DNA from: Cercospora beticola
Taxonomy: Eukaryota > Ascomycota > Dothideomycetes > Mycosphaerellales > Mycosphaerellaceae
NCBI RefSeq assembly: GCF_033473495.1
Contig: NC_088938.1
Span: 2,046,001 to 2,110,000, forward strand
Reading direction: 5' to 3'
Length of the DNA: 64,000 bases
This document shows, piece by piece, positions 63,094 through 64,000 of the stretch. Within the stretch, counting starts at the first letter, position 1. Each line of letters begins with the position of its first letter. A program made the translations under genes and the position numbers. The notes below the pieces were generated by a model. The model was given only the letters and a program-made list of their open reading frames with translations. It did not search any database and was not told the DNA's origin.

Positions 63094-64000
63094 TTCGTCC
63101 AGCAACGAAAAGCTCAGAAAAACACGTCAACTTTGCAACTTTGTCAGAGGAATGCAGTGGTAATCGAACGACACGATAGTTCCCATTGTCTTCATCGAAC
63201 TTATTGCTTGGCCTGGTGATCAATAGTGAAGTTGCTAGTTCAAAGATATCCCGAGGTTGGGCTGATCGCCGTGACCGCGACCGTGACCCGCGCGGGACGT
63301 TCGGGCCCTGAAACTCAGAACGAGATGATGGGATTCTGCTGCTTGACTCGACTCGTAGGTCAAGAAACAACGAACACTTGAGGTATATCACCGAGCACAG
63401 GTAACCATAGGCCAGGATCCTGTCCCCGGAGATAGAGAGGTCTATGTTCCCTGGCTTGTTGGCCGACACGACGATTTTCGAAAAGGATCCACGATTCTTG
63501 CGCTGTCATCGTCTCATAATTTGATACAGTAATACGCATCACAGATACCGATACCGATGACTTTCCTGCAAGCGTCCTGATAATCAGTCTCATCCACCCA
63601 CGCCACCTTTGTCCTTTCGCCCTGTCACATGCATGCGTAAATCTAATGAGCGCCGTTATATACAGATTGCACCCGTGTAGTGACCCTCCCTCAGTCTCCT
63701 TGGGCGACAGTAATTTGCGGCTGATCGAGCCCTATCGTGAAGGGACGTGATGCTTGAGCGTGTCTTGACTCGACTCTTCACATCAGTTGTGATTGACCGG
63801 TGGCCTCGGCGCTGTAGATGCGAGCCAGGAGACTGCATAGGCTTGCTCGCAGCGACGGTAATGACTGGGGTAGGGTACCGAAGCATGCTTTTTAATGGAC
63901 CGCTACGCGTTCCATTGACGCAGTCTACTCTTGCCCGAAGCCGACAGTCTCTTCCACGGCCCAGACAAGCTTCTGCTGTAACGCGTCGTAGCTCTTATAT
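63094..64000. other. terminal intergenic region, no supported gene
   Basis: About 900 bases to the window end. Frames up to 135 codons (63062-63469, minus) overlap the thioesterase leader and lack motifs. A gene starting beyond 64000 may have its promoter here. Confidence 0.35.

Noticed and set aside
1..64000. tRNA, rRNA, CRISPR array, insertion sequence or retroelement
   Set aside because: No T-loop/anticodon arrangement, rRNA-like sequence, regularly spaced repeats, reverse transcriptase or transposase motifs were seen by eye; a tRNA scan could still find one.

Overview
The window is nuclear DNA of a filamentous ascomycete. Genes carry short introns (about 50-130 nt) with GTAAGT-like donors, CTAAC or CTGAC branch sites and CAG/TAG acceptors, and starts sit in CAMMATG-type contexts. 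Families such as F-box-like 'LPAELR' proteins, a HET-domain protein, a Dal5-type permease, DUF3405 and an expansin-like DPBB protein point to Pezizomycotina, most likely Dothideomycetes (Capnodiales/Mycosphaerellales); the order is an inference from family content only.

Layout. 1-4157 has no gene I can support. 4158-7835 is an SH3 plus RasGEF exchange factor and 9135-11666 a CHY/CTCHY/RING zinc-finger protein. 12604-13680 (-) is a secreted GH3 protein of NagZ type, and 13912-14772 (-) a spliced sniffer-like SDR. 16460-18165 is a spliced MFS permease, followed by a small proline-rich ORF. 18920-19987 (-) is an F-box-like protein with a long acidic tail. 20832-21809 is a SET-domain protein. 21940-23134 (-) is a disrupted paralogue of the intact F-box-like gene at 29936-31246. 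24398-25071 is an Stf2-like hydrophilin whose start codon is assembled by splicing. 25848-26862 (-) is a YghA/GSP39-like SDR, 27388-28562 a methionyl-tRNA formyltransferase, and 28719-29154 a small unknown gene. 31716-32678 (-) is a J-protein and 33175-35157 a HET-domain membrane protein.

35460-45651 carries five consecutive minus-strand genes: type-B carboxylesterase, six-exon VDAC porin, Mid2-like sensor, NodB-fold deacetylase and a second SDR. Then come an expansin-like secreted protein (48137-49018), a multi-exon Ser/Thr-rich surface protein (50583-52440, -), mitochondrial ribosomal protein uL24m (53197-54240), a DUF3405 Golgi-type protein (54609-56426, -), a small secreted protein with two six-cysteine modules (57617-58033), a 2H cyclic phosphodiesterase (58662-59282), an OPT transporter (59482-61689, -) and a hotdog thioesterase (62329-63093, -).

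I see no biosynthetic cluster, transposon, CRISPR array or rRNA/tRNA gene. Mitochondrial functions recur (formyltransferase, porin, uL24m, J-protein, Stf2-like) without evidence of linkage by function. The most interesting items are the splice-assembled start codon at 24398/24528, the tandem six-cysteine secreted protein, the disrupted F-box paralogue, the GH3 protein lacking the usual NagZ His, and two stopless 3n introns. Exon boundaries were read by eye and are predictions.
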